A program made the position numbers and the translations under genes. DNA of 42,508 nucleotides from an uncultured Mycoplasmatota bacterium (GTDB taxonomy: Bacteria > Bacillota_I > Bacilli_A > RF39 > UBA660), in NCBI GenBank assembly GCA_900554615.1, contig USIB01000005.1, positions 1-42,508 on the forward strand, given 5' to 3'. Of the stretch, positions 25,322 to 33,605 are shown piece after piece. The notes beneath the pieces were generated by a model, which searched no databases, was not told the DNA's origin, and saw only the letters and a program-made list of their open reading frames with translations. Position 1 is the first letter of the stretch. The number at the start of each line of letters is the position of its first letter.

Positions 25322-26686
25322 CTATATCCTCTTTTTTAACTCTTCTATTACTGTTTGTAACTGATAATTTGTTTCTAAATCTTTCTCTATTTTTTGATAT
25401 GCACTTATAATAGTAGAATGGTCTCTTCCACCAAAGTAAGTACCCATCTTAGGATACGACTCATTTGTCATTATTCTACACAGATATATAGCAATTTGTC
25501 TTTGATAATTAATATCTTTACTTCTTTTCTTGCCTTTTAAATCCTCAATATCGATTTTAAAATATTCACAAACTATTCTTTGAATCCTATGAATATCATT
25601 TTTATATACACTTCTTTCACTAATTTTATCTTTAAGGGCTTCAACTGCTATATCTAAAGTGACAACTCCATGATTCATCATCAGGGCATAAGCAAAAACT
25701 CTAGTAATAGCACCTTCTAATTGTCTAACATCAGAATCATTAATATTTGCAATATATTCAATAACCTCAATAGGAATATCTTCGGCTGCTTCTTGATGAG
25801 CAATTTTTCTTTTTATAATGTCCACCCTCAAATTAAAATCAGGTGGTGTAATATTAGCAGTCAGACCCCAATTAAATCTAGTAATAAGTCTGTCTTCTAG
25901 CATTTTTAAATCATCAACCGATCTATCAGAAGCAATAATAATTTGTTTATTAGAGTCATGCAATTGATTAAAAGTGTGGAAAAATTCTTCTTGTCCCTTA
26001 GTAGCAGTTCCTAAAAATTGAATATCATCAATAATTAAAACATCAATATTTCTATATTTATTTTTAAAAGAATCAATTTTTTCAAAACTATTTTTATCAC
26101 TATTTCTGACAGCGGATATATAATCGTTTACAAATTGTTCACTTGAAACATATAAAACCTTCTTATTAGTATTTTCAATAATATAATTTCCAATAGCATG
26201 CATCAAATGAGTTTTACCAAGTCCACTTTTTCCATATAAAAATAAAGGATTATAAGCCTTTCCAGGTTTTTCAGCAACTGCTTTTGCTGCTGTCGAAGCA
26301 AATCTATTAGAATTCCCTACAATAAAACTGTCAAATGTATACTCACTATTTAAGTTAGCAGAAGCACTAGTTTGATGAGGAACACCAAAAGATTCATTTT
26401 CATTATTAATAATTTGCATATCTCCACTATTAGTTTCTATTTCATTCTCTAGTACAAATTGAAAATTAAAATTAGTACCAGTAATTGAATTAAATGTATC
26501 TTCAATATCTTCAATATAATTTTCTTCTAAATGCTTTTTATGTAAAGCATAAGGAACTAATATAGTAGCAGTGCCACTATCTATTTTGTATAGTTTAGTA
26601 TCTTTAAACCAAGTATCATAAGATAAAGGGGTTATTCTTTCTTTTATTTTATCGAGGAATTTATTCCATAAAATATCTGTATTCAC
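25322..26686 (-). CDS. dnaA: Chromosomal replication initiator DnaA
   Basis: 454 aa, GTG start at 26686 behind AAGGAGG. Domain I (~1-85) contains PLSYDTWFKDTKLYKI. After a short linker, the AAA+ core has Walker A GKSGLGKTHLMHAIGNY and Walker B IDVLIIDDIQFLG, then sensor motifs. Domain IV carries the box-binding signature GGRDHSTIISAYQKI near the C-terminus. Binds TTATCCACA boxes, which cluster on both sides of the gene, and opens the origin. Confidence 0.98.
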   Translation of the reverse strand: MNTDILWNKFLDKIKERITPLSYDTWFKDTKLYKIDSGTATILVPYALHKKHLEENYIEDIEDTFNSITGTNFNFQFVLENEIETNSGDMQIINNENESFGVPHQTSASANLNSEYTFDSFIVGNSNRFASTAAKAVAEKPGKAYNPLFLYGKSGLGKTHLMHAIGNYIIENTNKKVLYVSSEQFVNDYISAVRNSDKNSFEKIDSFKNKYRNIDVLIIDDIQFLGTATKGQEEFFHTFNQLHDSNKQIIIASDRSVDDLKMLEDRLITRFNWGLTANITPPDFNLRVDIIKRKIAHQEAAEDIPIEVIEYIANINDSDVRQLEGAITRVFAYALMMNHGVVTLDIAVEALKDKISERSVYKNDIHRIQRIVCEYFKIDIEDLKGKKRSKDINYQRQIAIYLCRIMTNESYPKMGTYFGGRDHSTIISAYQKIEKDLETNYQLQTVIEELKKRI

Positions 26687-27190
26687 ATCAAAACCTCCTT
26701 CATCAAAATCGTTATAATCTTATTATATCTCAAAAAAAAAATTTGTCTAGATATTTTTTATAATTAACACCTAAAATAACAGGTTATCAACAACTTATCA
26801 ACAATATAATATCATATAAAATAAGACTTTAAAAGACTTTTCCACAAATTTTGTCAATTTTTGTCGTAAACAGGTATACACTTTACTTATCAACATACCT
26901 GTGGATAATGTGGAAAATATTATTCTTTCCTTTATTTATGAGCAATTACGACGATATTTTATCCACAATTTTGTTAACAACTTCAAAAAAATTAGTAAAA
27001 AACATACCAACATATCAACAATATAAATAAACAGTACCAATCATAAAAATAAAAACCATAAGATAATCAACATTTTTAATTAAAGAAAGGTAATTCAATA
27101 TTGATAACCTCTTAAATTAGAAACACGAATATAAAAAAATACATTTACATTGAAAAATTAAGAGTAATTCAATATTTTCTTTTTGAATAA
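26687..27190. promoter_or_regulatory. oriC region upstream of dnaA
   Basis: Gene-free AT-rich stretch with DnaA boxes: TTATCCACA at 26959 (+), TGTGGATAA at 26900, relaxed TTATCAACA at 26784, 26795 and 26887, and TTTTCCACA at 26838. The pair TGTCAATTTT TGTCGTAAAC (26852-26871) resembles the comK 0A-box repeats at the same 10-bp period. The minus-strand TTGACA at 26852-26857 may be the dnaA -35, but no good -10 is visible. No rpmH or rnpA here, unlike most Bacillota. Confidence 0.8.
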
Positions 27191-27219
27191 TTTACAAAAA
27201 TAAAAATATATAGTATAAT
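27191..27219 (+). promoter_or_regulatory. Promoter of the LtaS-like gene
   Basis: TTTACA (27191-27196), 17 bp, TATAAT (27214-27219), 23 bp before the start codon. Confidence 0.7.
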
Positions 27220-27242
27220 CTCAGTAGTGGTGATTTCAAAAA

Positions 27243-29216
27243 ATGAAAAAAGAAGTTCAAAAAAAGAAAAAAAAGACGAAAATAAAATATATGAAAGAAT
27301 TAAATATAGTCAAAGAAAAAATAAAAATCTTTGCACAAAAATATAAACATATAATAATAATAATTTTACCATTCATATTAATAGACATATTAACTAGAAT
27401 ATTAGGATATAAAATACACTTTTACGGAATTTTAAGATTAGTGCCCACACTATTTACCTTATCTTATATTCTATTAGGAGTAGGCATCTCTCTTTTATTA
27501 GAAAAGAAAAAAGGAAAAATACTATATATAATATTATTCATAATATCATTTGCTTTATTTATTACCAATAATATATATTATTCAATGACAGATACATTCT
27601 TTGATTTTAGTCTAATCTTACTAGCGGACGAAGGCTCAGAATACTTTCTAGATGCTATCTTAAACTGTAATATTTGGGTATATATATCAAGCATAATAAT
27701 AATAATTACATTTATATTAGGTTTAAAATATTTCAAAGGAAATACTAAAACAGATTTAAAAAAAATAATAAAAGTATTCTTTTTATTCCTAATAATTCAT
27801 ACACTAACCCCACTTCTATTAGGAAAAGCAAATGATGCCTTAAATTGGAGTACTTGGAGAAATCCTAGAAATATTTATATCAACTTTAATGATAACAACA
27901 AAAGTATGAGAATATCAGGTATTTATGAATATAGTGTAAGAAACTTTTATATAACATTTATAAAAGCAAAAAAGACGACCAATGAAGAAGACATAACCTT
28001 TCTAGAAGAAGAATATAGCAAAGAAGAAGAAAATTATCAAACAAATTACACTGGAAAATACAAAGATAAAAACTTAATACTACTTCAACTAGAAGGGATA
28101 GATAATTGGTTAATAACAAAAGAAGATACCCCAACACTATATAAAATGATGAATAGCTCAATAAACTTTACTAACCATTATTCATATTACAATGGAGGAG
28201 GATCAACATTTAATTCAGAGTTTGCAGTAAATACAGGATTCATAACACCACTATCATATACACAAAATGCATATACATTTAATAAAAATACATTTCCATA
28301 TTCGTTAGCCCATTTATTCAAAAATATTGGTTATAGTGTAAATGCATTCCATATGAATGATAGTGAATATTACTCAAGAGGAACAAACTATAAAAATTGG
28401 GGTTATGAAAATTATTATGGACTAAAAGAATTAGGAGTCTATAAAGATGATTCATATACATTAGATAGAGAATTAATATTAAACGAAACATTCAGTGAAA
28501 AAATGTTTCCAGAAGAAAAGTTTGTAGATTACATAATAACATATTCAGGACATTTACCATTTACAACAGAAAAAGGAGTATGCAGAAAATTAGTAATCGA
28601 AGATGTTTTAAAAAAAGAGAATCTAGAAGAATTACCAAATGATTACATTTTACCAACCCTAACAGAAGAAGAATGTGCAAGAAGACAAGCTAAAGAAACA
28701 GATTATATGGTAGAATTACTATTAAACAAATTAACTGAAAAAAATCTAATAGATAATACAGTAATAGTTGTATTTACAGACCATTATCTATATACATTAT
28801 CAGATCAAACAATACTAGATAAATATAAAGAAACAAAAAATAACCTAATAAATAAAACACCATTCTTTATATGGGATAATGAAACAACCAAGAAAAAAAT
28901 AACATCAGTAACATCGCAATTAAATATATTACCAACATTATTAAACCTATATGGATTAGAATATCATCCAAACTATTATATAGGAGAAGATGCATTAAAT
29001 AACAATTATCATGGTAAAGTCTTCTTTAGTGATTACTCTTGGTATGATGGTAATGTCTATGTAGATGGTGGAATAGTAACAAATAAAAAAAGTATAGATC
29101 CAATATCACTAGAAGATAAAAATTATTACATAAACTATATAATAAGAAAAAATGATTTAACATTAAAATATGATTATTTCAAGAAAATAGAATCAAGCAA
29201 AAGCAAAGAGACATAA
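27243..29216 (+). CDS. LtaS-like sulfatase-superfamily membrane enzyme
   Basis: 657 aa. A Lys-rich N-terminus is followed by about five membrane helices (~35-195), then an extracellular alkaline-phosphatase-fold domain. Nucleophile Thr in GGGSTFNSEF (~322; LtaS has GKTSDSE), metal ligands in VVFTDHYLY (~511), and a substrate-region His in ITYSGHLPF. LtaS polymerises glycerol phosphate from phosphatidylglycerol into lipoteichoic acid; the family also holds primases and phosphoethanolamine transferases, so the substrate is unsure. Codons favour ATA and A/C endings, opposite to minus-strand genes. It occupies the place normally held by rpmH-rnpA. Confidence 0.85.
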   Translation: MKKEVQKKKKKTKIKYMKELNIVKEKIKIFAQKYKHIIIIILPFILIDILTRILGYKIHFYGILRLVPTLFTLSYILLGVGISLLLEKKKGKILYIILFIISFALFITNNIYYSMTDTFFDFSLILLADEGSEYFLDAILNCNIWVYISSIIIIITFILGLKYFKGNTKTDLKKIIKVFFLFLIIHTLTPLLLGKANDALNWSTWRNPRNIYINFNDNNKSMRISGIYEYSVRNFYITFIKAKKTTNEEDITFLEEEYSKEEENYQTNYTGKYKDKNLILLQLEGIDNWLITKEDTPTLYKMMNSSINFTNHYSYYNGGGSTFNSEFAVNTGFITPLSYTQNAYTFNKNTFPYSLAHLFKNIGYSVNAFHMNDSEYYSRGTNYKNWGYENYYGLKELGVYKDDSYTLDRELILNETFSEKMFPEEKFVDYIITYSGHLPFTTEKGVCRKLVIEDVLKKENLEELPNDYILPTLTEEECARRQAKETDYMVELLLNKLTEKNLIDNTVIVVFTDHYLYTLSDQTILDKYKETKNNLINKTPFFIWDNETTKKKITSVTSQLNILPTLLNLYGLEYHPNYYIGEDALNNNYHGKVFFSDYSWYDGNVYVDGGIVTNKKSIDPISLEDKNYYINYIIRKNDLTLKYDYFKKIESSKSKET

Positions 29217-29240
29217 AAAAAGTTCATCACGAACTTTTTT
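29215..29240. terminator. Shared bidirectional terminator
   Basis: AAAAAAAGTTC, loop ATCAC, GAACTTTTTT serves both convergent genes. The LtaS-like stop (29214-29216) touches its left arm and the glycosyltransferase stop (29227-29229) lies in its loop. Confidence 0.85.
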
Positions 29241-30747
29241 CTTTTTTCTTATCATTTCCATCATTATTAATATCATCAATAGTAATTTTACTATCATGAG
29301 GAATAGGTTTCCAAGTTACTTTCATAAATAAAGCAGCATAAGTAGTATATCTTCCAATAATATCAAATATAGGCCAAGTAAAAGTAAATAAAACTTTCTT
29401 TCTAAGAGGCATCTTTTTAATATTTTTTCTCTCTACAATAAAAACATAAATAGCGGCCCACATATTTTCAAAATACATACCAATTCTATAGAAAAGTCTA
29501 AGCCATATAGAACAAATAAAACCAATAAATAAAGCATTAACTCCTGCATCAACACTAATCTTAATTTCAAATAATCCTCTAAGGCCTTTTGCTAAATAAG
29601 TCCCCCCACTAAGTAAATCAATATTTTGAATACCATTATTGTAGTAGTAGCAACCTCCCATAAAAACAATAATGATTAACCATCTAGCAAGATTAAATAC
29701 CGAAAAAGGAGTAAGTTGTATTAAAGTATCATAAGAAGCAAATCTATGTCTAATAGATTCAAGTACACCAAGAAGAACATCTTTAAAAGATTTATTTTTC
29801 TTCTTTTCAATATTTCTCCACTTAGTTTTAATAAATAATTTACCAAAAAATATATTTAAAAATAAATAAGGACCAGATTCACAAAAAGCAAGTAAATGAC
29901 CTTTAGACCATCTAAGTCTTTGTCTTAAAGCAATTTTAAGACTAGTTGGTTGCTCATCATAAAACATTGCCTCATCATTATAAGTAATTTGATATCCCTG
30001 AGCAACAGCATCGGCAGTAAGAGCCCTATCTTCTGTAAGAGAAGTATACTTCCAACCATCTCTAACAATTTCACTAGCAAATAAAAAACCAGTACCTTGA
30101 ATATTAGTGGCTAATCTAAGAACAGACCTTGCCCTGTGATTACATCTAATAGACCTAATCCAATGAATAGCATAAGTAGAAGCAATCCAATTCTCATCAA
30201 AGTTTTTCGTATTACGATAAGAAGTGATAATTTTTTCTCCAGAATCAAAAGCATCATTCATTTTAGAAATATAATTGCCATTAAGAAGATTATCAGCATC
30301 AAAAATAAAATAGCCTTCAAAACTCATTCTACCATAATCTTCTCCAATTCTCTCCAAAAGATATTGAAGAGCAAATCCCTTAGTTTTATGCAAATCATCA
30401 AATCTTTCGTAGCAGATAGCCCCATGTTTTCTAGCAATACTAGCAGTATTATCAGTACAATTATCTGCAACAACAAAAGTAGTAATAAGGTTTTTAGGAT
30501 AATCCTGTTTATTAATACTATCAAGCAAATTACCAATAACCTTCTCTTCGTTTCTAGCAGCAATCAAAATAGCATATTTATGTTTCCCTTTAGCAGGTTT
30601 AAACTTCCTTGTAAAAAAGAAACCAATAACCCAATACAAGGATTTATAAAAAAACATAATAGTAAGAATCTTACCAGTAACATTATAAATATCTTTCCAC
30701 TGTAAATAAGATTCTCCTATAGAATTAATAAAATTCAAAAAAAACAT
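29227..30747 (-). CDS. Membrane GT2-family glycosyltransferase
   Basis: 506 aa. N-terminal helix (~26-45), GT-A catalytic domain, then two to four C-terminal helices. Visible: ILIAARNEEKVIGNLLDSI, nucleotide/metal-binding DxD in FDADN (~150), acceptor-site LTEDR (~239) and processive-type QRLRW (~277). This layout is that of polysaccharide synthases such as hyaluronan or poly-GlcNAc synthases and glucosyl-diacylglycerol-type enzymes. The product cannot be told. It faces the LtaS-like gene across a shared terminator, which suggests envelope polymers. ATG behind GAGGTTG. Confidence 0.85.
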   Translation of the reverse strand: MFFLNFINSIGESYLQWKDIYNVTGKILTIMFFYKSLYWVIGFFFTRKFKPAKGKHKYAILIAARNEEKVIGNLLDSINKQDYPKNLITTFVVADNCTDNTASIARKHGAICYERFDDLHKTKGFALQYLLERIGEDYGRMSFEGYFIFDADNLLNGNYISKMNDAFDSGEKIITSYRNTKNFDENWIASTYAIHWIRSIRCNHRARSVLRLATNIQGTGFLFASEIVRDGWKYTSLTEDRALTADAVAQGYQITYNDEAMFYDEQPTSLKIALRQRLRWSKGHLLAFCESGPYLFLNIFFGKLFIKTKWRNIEKKKNKSFKDVLLGVLESIRHRFASYDTLIQLTPFSVFNLARWLIIIVFMGGCYYYNNGIQNIDLLSGGTYLAKGLRGLFEIKISVDAGVNALFIGFICSIWLRLFYRIGMYFENMWAAIYVFIVERKNIKKMPLRKKVLFTFTWPIFDIIGRYTTYAALFMKVTWKPIPHDSKITIDDINNDGNDKKKEKSS

Positions 30748-30769
30748 CTCACAACCTCACTTCGAAATA

Positions 30770-30845
30770 ATTGTACCATACATTACCTATTAATACAATA
30801 ATAAACAAAAAATAAATTGAATAATAATCATAAATATGATATCAT
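30770..30845. promoter_or_regulatory. Divergent promoter pair: glycosyltransferase (-) and tmcAL (+)
   Basis: Minus: TTGTAT (30793-30798), 17 bp, TACAAT (30770-30775). Plus: TTGAAT (30817-30822), 17 bp, TATCAT (30840-30845) with a TGA before the -10. The two -35 elements are 18 bp apart, back to back. Confidence 0.65.
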
Positions 30846-30900
30846 ATAACCAAAGAAAAAATATCAAAAAAAGAATATATCAAAGGAAGGAAAGATAAAA

Positions 30901-32031
30901 ATGAATATAATAGGATTAATAGCAGAATATAATCCATTTCATAATGGACATCAATATCAAATAAATAAAATAAAAGAAAAATATCCAGATAGCACTTTAA
31001 TAGCGGTCATCTCATCATCATATACCCAAAGAGGAGATATCTCAGTACTGAATAAATGGGAAAAAGCAAGTATTGCATTAGATAATCAAGTAGACATAGT
31101 AGTAGAATTACCATTCGTATATGCAACCCAATCATCAGATATATTTGCAAGAGGAGCCATAGAAATACTAAATAAATTAAAAGTAAACAAAATAATATTT
31201 GGTACAGAGAGAGATACATTAGAAGAATTAATCTTACTAGCAGATACCCAAATAAAAAGTAAAGAATACAATAAATTAGTAAAAAAGTATCAAAATGAAG
31301 GATTAAATTATGCAACATCAACAAATAAAGCATTAGAAGACTTAACAAACATAAAAGTATCAACACCAAACGATTTACTAGCCTTATCATATATAAGAGA
31401 AATAAAACAAAAAAATTACAATATAGAATATGAAAACATAAAAAGAACAATCCCATATCACAGCGGCCAAATAGAAGAAAATATAGCCTCAGCCTCAGCC
31501 ATAAGAAAACAATATCAAGAAGGCAAAAAAATATCCAATTTAATTCCATATTCACCAAATAAACTATATAAAATAAGTATGTCAATGTATTATCCAATAT
31601 TAAAATATAAAATACTATCCGAAGACAAAAACTTAAAAAAATATCAAACAGTCGAAGAAGGAATAGAAAATAGAATAATAAAATATATAAGTGAAAGCAA
31701 TACTTATGAAGAGTTAATAAATAACATTAAAACCAAAAGATATACATACAATAGAATATCTAGAATGTTATTACATATCCTAACAAACTTCACAAAAGAA
31801 GAAGCAAAAAATATAAAAGTAGATTATATAAGACTATTAGGCTTCAATGAAAGAGGGAAAAATTATTTAAATAAAATAAAAAAGACCTTAGATTTACCAA
31901 TAGTTATAGGATACAAAAAAAATATATCTAAAATATTAGATATAGAATTAAGAATAACCAAAATATATTCATTAGTGGCATCCCCATCATTAGTAAAAGA
32001 AGAATACAGAAATAAACCAATTATAAAATAA
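30901..32031 (+). CDS. tmcAL: tRNA(Met) cytidine acetate ligase TmcAL (YlbM)
   Basis: 376 aa. Nucleotidyltransferase fold: IIGLIAEYNPFHNGHQYQI has the nucleotide-binding HxGH, followed by SSSYTQRGDISVLNKWEKA and ELPFVYATQSSDIFA. TmcAL uses acetate and ATP to make N4-acetylcytidine at the wobble base of elongator tRNA-Met. Start behind AGGAAGG. Codon endings are A/C-rich (early Ile codons almost all ATA), unlike neighbours on the other strand. Its end overlaps the convergent gene by 11 bp. Confidence 0.93.
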   Translation: MNIIGLIAEYNPFHNGHQYQINKIKEKYPDSTLIAVISSSYTQRGDISVLNKWEKASIALDNQVDIVVELPFVYATQSSDIFARGAIEILNKLKVNKIIFGTERDTLEELILLADTQIKSKEYNKLVKKYQNEGLNYATSTNKALEDLTNIKVSTPNDLLALSYIREIKQKNYNIEYENIKRTIPYHSGQIEENIASASAIRKQYQEGKKISNLIPYSPNKLYKISMSMYYPILKYKILSEDKNLKKYQTVEEGIENRIIKYISESNTYEELINNIKTKRYTYNRISRMLLHILTNFTKEEAKNIKVDYIRLLGFNERGKNYLNKIKKTLDLPIVIGYKKNISKILDIELRITKIYSLVASPSLVKEEYRNKPIIK

Positions 32032-32434
32032 AATGTTTATAAAAAATGTCCCTAGTAGTGACATCAAATAGAGAGTCAATAATCTCTCTTTTCTCATTAT
32101 TATCTTTAGAGACAAGTAAAGCCCCTATTAAAGAGACATTATCATTTTTCCCATTATTATCTAAAAATCTTTTATATGCTTCATCAACATTAATATAAAA
32201 AGCATCATTATCATCATTAGCAATATCATTATGACAAAATATATAAGCCTTAAACCTATTACTATCCTTATTATCAAAAATATTAAGAACGACATTGCCA
32301 TTAATCAATTTATATTGAATATAAACATACTCATTCTCATTAAAATCATAACCAAAAATAGTATTAACCAAACCATTAAGTAGGTTAGCATTCATAACAT
32401 CAATCAAAGAAAGTCTAAACATCTCATCATTCAT
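32021..32434 (-). CDS. Protein of unknown function
   Basis: 137 aa from the ATG at 32434 (GGAG nine bases upstream; the frame opens 5 codons earlier at a TTG). Soluble, no membrane segment or signal. Asn/Asp-rich in the middle, with YVYIQYKLINGNVVLNIFD and a C-terminal FDVTTRDIFYKHFIL. I do not recognise a family; a faint resemblance to PD-(D/E)XK nuclease-like proteins is too weak to use. Lies between convergent tmcAL and the mutM terminator, so it is a single-gene unit. Confidence 0.65.
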   Translation of the reverse strand: MNDEMFRLSLIDVMNANLLNGLVNTIFGYDFNENEYVYIQYKLINGNVVLNIFDNKDSNRFKAYIFCHNDIANDDNDAFYINVDEAYKRFLDNNGKNDNVSLIGALLVSKDNNEKREIIDSLFDVTTRDIFYKHFIL

Positions 32435-32490
32435 AGTACACATCTCCAATAAAAAAGTAGCACAAAATTAAAGTAAAAGTCAATATAAAA

Positions 32491-32515
32491 AGAAAAAAGT
32501 AACCGAATAGGTTAC
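32491..32515 (-). terminator. Intrinsic terminator of mutM
   Basis: GTAACC (32499-32504), loop, GGTTAC (32510-32515); on the minus strand followed by TTTTTTCTTTTT. 28 bp after the mutM stop. Confidence 0.85.
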
Positions 32516-32543
32516 AATAAATTGTAAATATAATGTAAAATAA

Positions 32544-33365
32544 CTATTTTTGACATTTTTCACAGAAGTAAGTTCCTCTACCACCTACTCTAATTTTAGA
32601 AATATCACTGCCACATTTAGGACATTTTCCATTATCCTTTCCATGAATTAAAAGTTCATTTTGAAATAGACCATGAACACCATCAACAGAACTATAAGTC
32701 CTAATAGTAGTACCACCCATTTTAATAGCCTTCTCTAAAACCTCTCTAGTATATTTAATAATTAAATCACATTCATTACTAGAAATAAGTGAAGCCTTCC
32801 TTAAAGGATTAATACCACATAAAAATAAAATCTCATCAGCGTAAATATTACCAATACCAACAATAATATCTTGCTCTAGTAAAACGCTCTTAATAGGAGT
32901 ACCTCTCTTTTTATATTTTTCCATTAAGTAGTCACTTGTAAGATTCTCATCCCAAGGCTCAAGACCTAAATCTTTTAAAGGACCAACCTTATCAATATCC
33001 TCTTTATCGATAAGATACATCTTACCAAACTTTCTAGTATCTCTGTATCTAAGTTCAGTATTATCATCTAGTTCAAAAATAACATGTTCATGTTTTTCAT
33101 AAGGAATACTCTTATCCTTAAAAAAGTATTTACCTTCCATTCTAAGATGAGATAACAAATAAAAATCATCTAAAACAAACATCAAAAACTTTCCTCTCCT
33201 TTTAATATCATTAATAGTTTGATTAGCAATTTTCAAAACAAAATCCTCTTTACTAGGATAAGCAATAATATTATCATATAAAATCTTAGCTTTAACAATT
33301 TTTTTACCAACTAATCGTAATTTCAAAGATTCCTTTACAGTTTCAACCTCTGGTAACTCTGGCAT
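32544..33365 (-). CDS. mutM: Formamidopyrimidine-DNA glycosylase MutM
   Basis: 273 aa. Removes 8-oxoguanine and nicks the abasic site. N-terminal PELPEVETV provides the catalytic Pro2 and Glu3. Also RRGKFLMF, helix-two-turn-helix with VGIGNIYADEILF, and a C-terminal zinc finger CPKCG...CEKCQ. Pro2 requires removal of Met1, consistent with this start (GAGGTGATG upstream). Lies downstream of polA as in Bacillus, but the hairpin element B separates them. Confidence 0.97.
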   Translation of the reverse strand: MPELPEVETVKESLKLRLVGKKIVKAKILYDNIIAYPSKEDFVLKIANQTINDIKRRGKFLMFVLDDFYLLSHLRMEGKYFFKDKSIPYEKHEHVIFELDDNTELRYRDTRKFGKMYLIDKEDIDKVGPLKDLGLEPWDENLTSDYLMEKYKKRGTPIKSVLLEQDIIVGIGNIYADEILFLCGINPLRKASLISSNECDLIIKYTREVLEKAIKMGGTTIRTYSSVDGVHGLFQNELLIHGKDNGKCPKCGSDISKIRVGGRGTYFCEKCQK

Positions 33366-33430
33366 AACATCACCTCACTATAAATATTTTATCAAAAAAA
33401 GCGATTAAAATAAAGACATTTTAATATTTT

Positions 33431-33597
33431 TATCACTCGGAGCCTGTAGTCTCCTTGTGTACATTAAAGCCAAAAGTCTTTAATGAAAAATCTGAAGCCT
33501 ATAAAATAGTCTTCAGATTAATCTTTTCTTTGTTCTAATCATTAAATAAATGTCAAAAAAACTTTAAAAATATTTTCCAAATTATTTCCCGGGAAAT
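33431..33597 (-). repeat. Hairpin-cluster element B with Noc-type site, after polA
   Basis: Read on the minus strand: palindrome ATTTCCCGGGAAAT (33584-33597), ~65 bp, hairpin AATCTGAAG/CTTCAGATT (33489-33519), hairpin CATTAAAG/CTTTAATG (33462-33485, loop ACTTTTGG), hairpin GGAG/CTCC (33439-33454, loop ACTACAGG). Same order as element A, and the joint TTTAATGTACAC is identical. Fills the 240-bp polA-mutM gap. Confidence 0.75.
33584..33597. promoter_or_regulatory. Noc-binding-site-type palindrome 3
   Basis: Exact ATTTCCCGGGAAAT, 8 bp beyond the polA stop. Confidence 0.85.
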
Positions 33598-33605
33598 ATT
33601 TTCCA

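Noticed and set aside
26291..26297. Exact Spo0A box TGTCGAA inside dnaA
   Set aside because: Single copy within a codon run, with no promoter nearby; expected by chance for a 7-mer.
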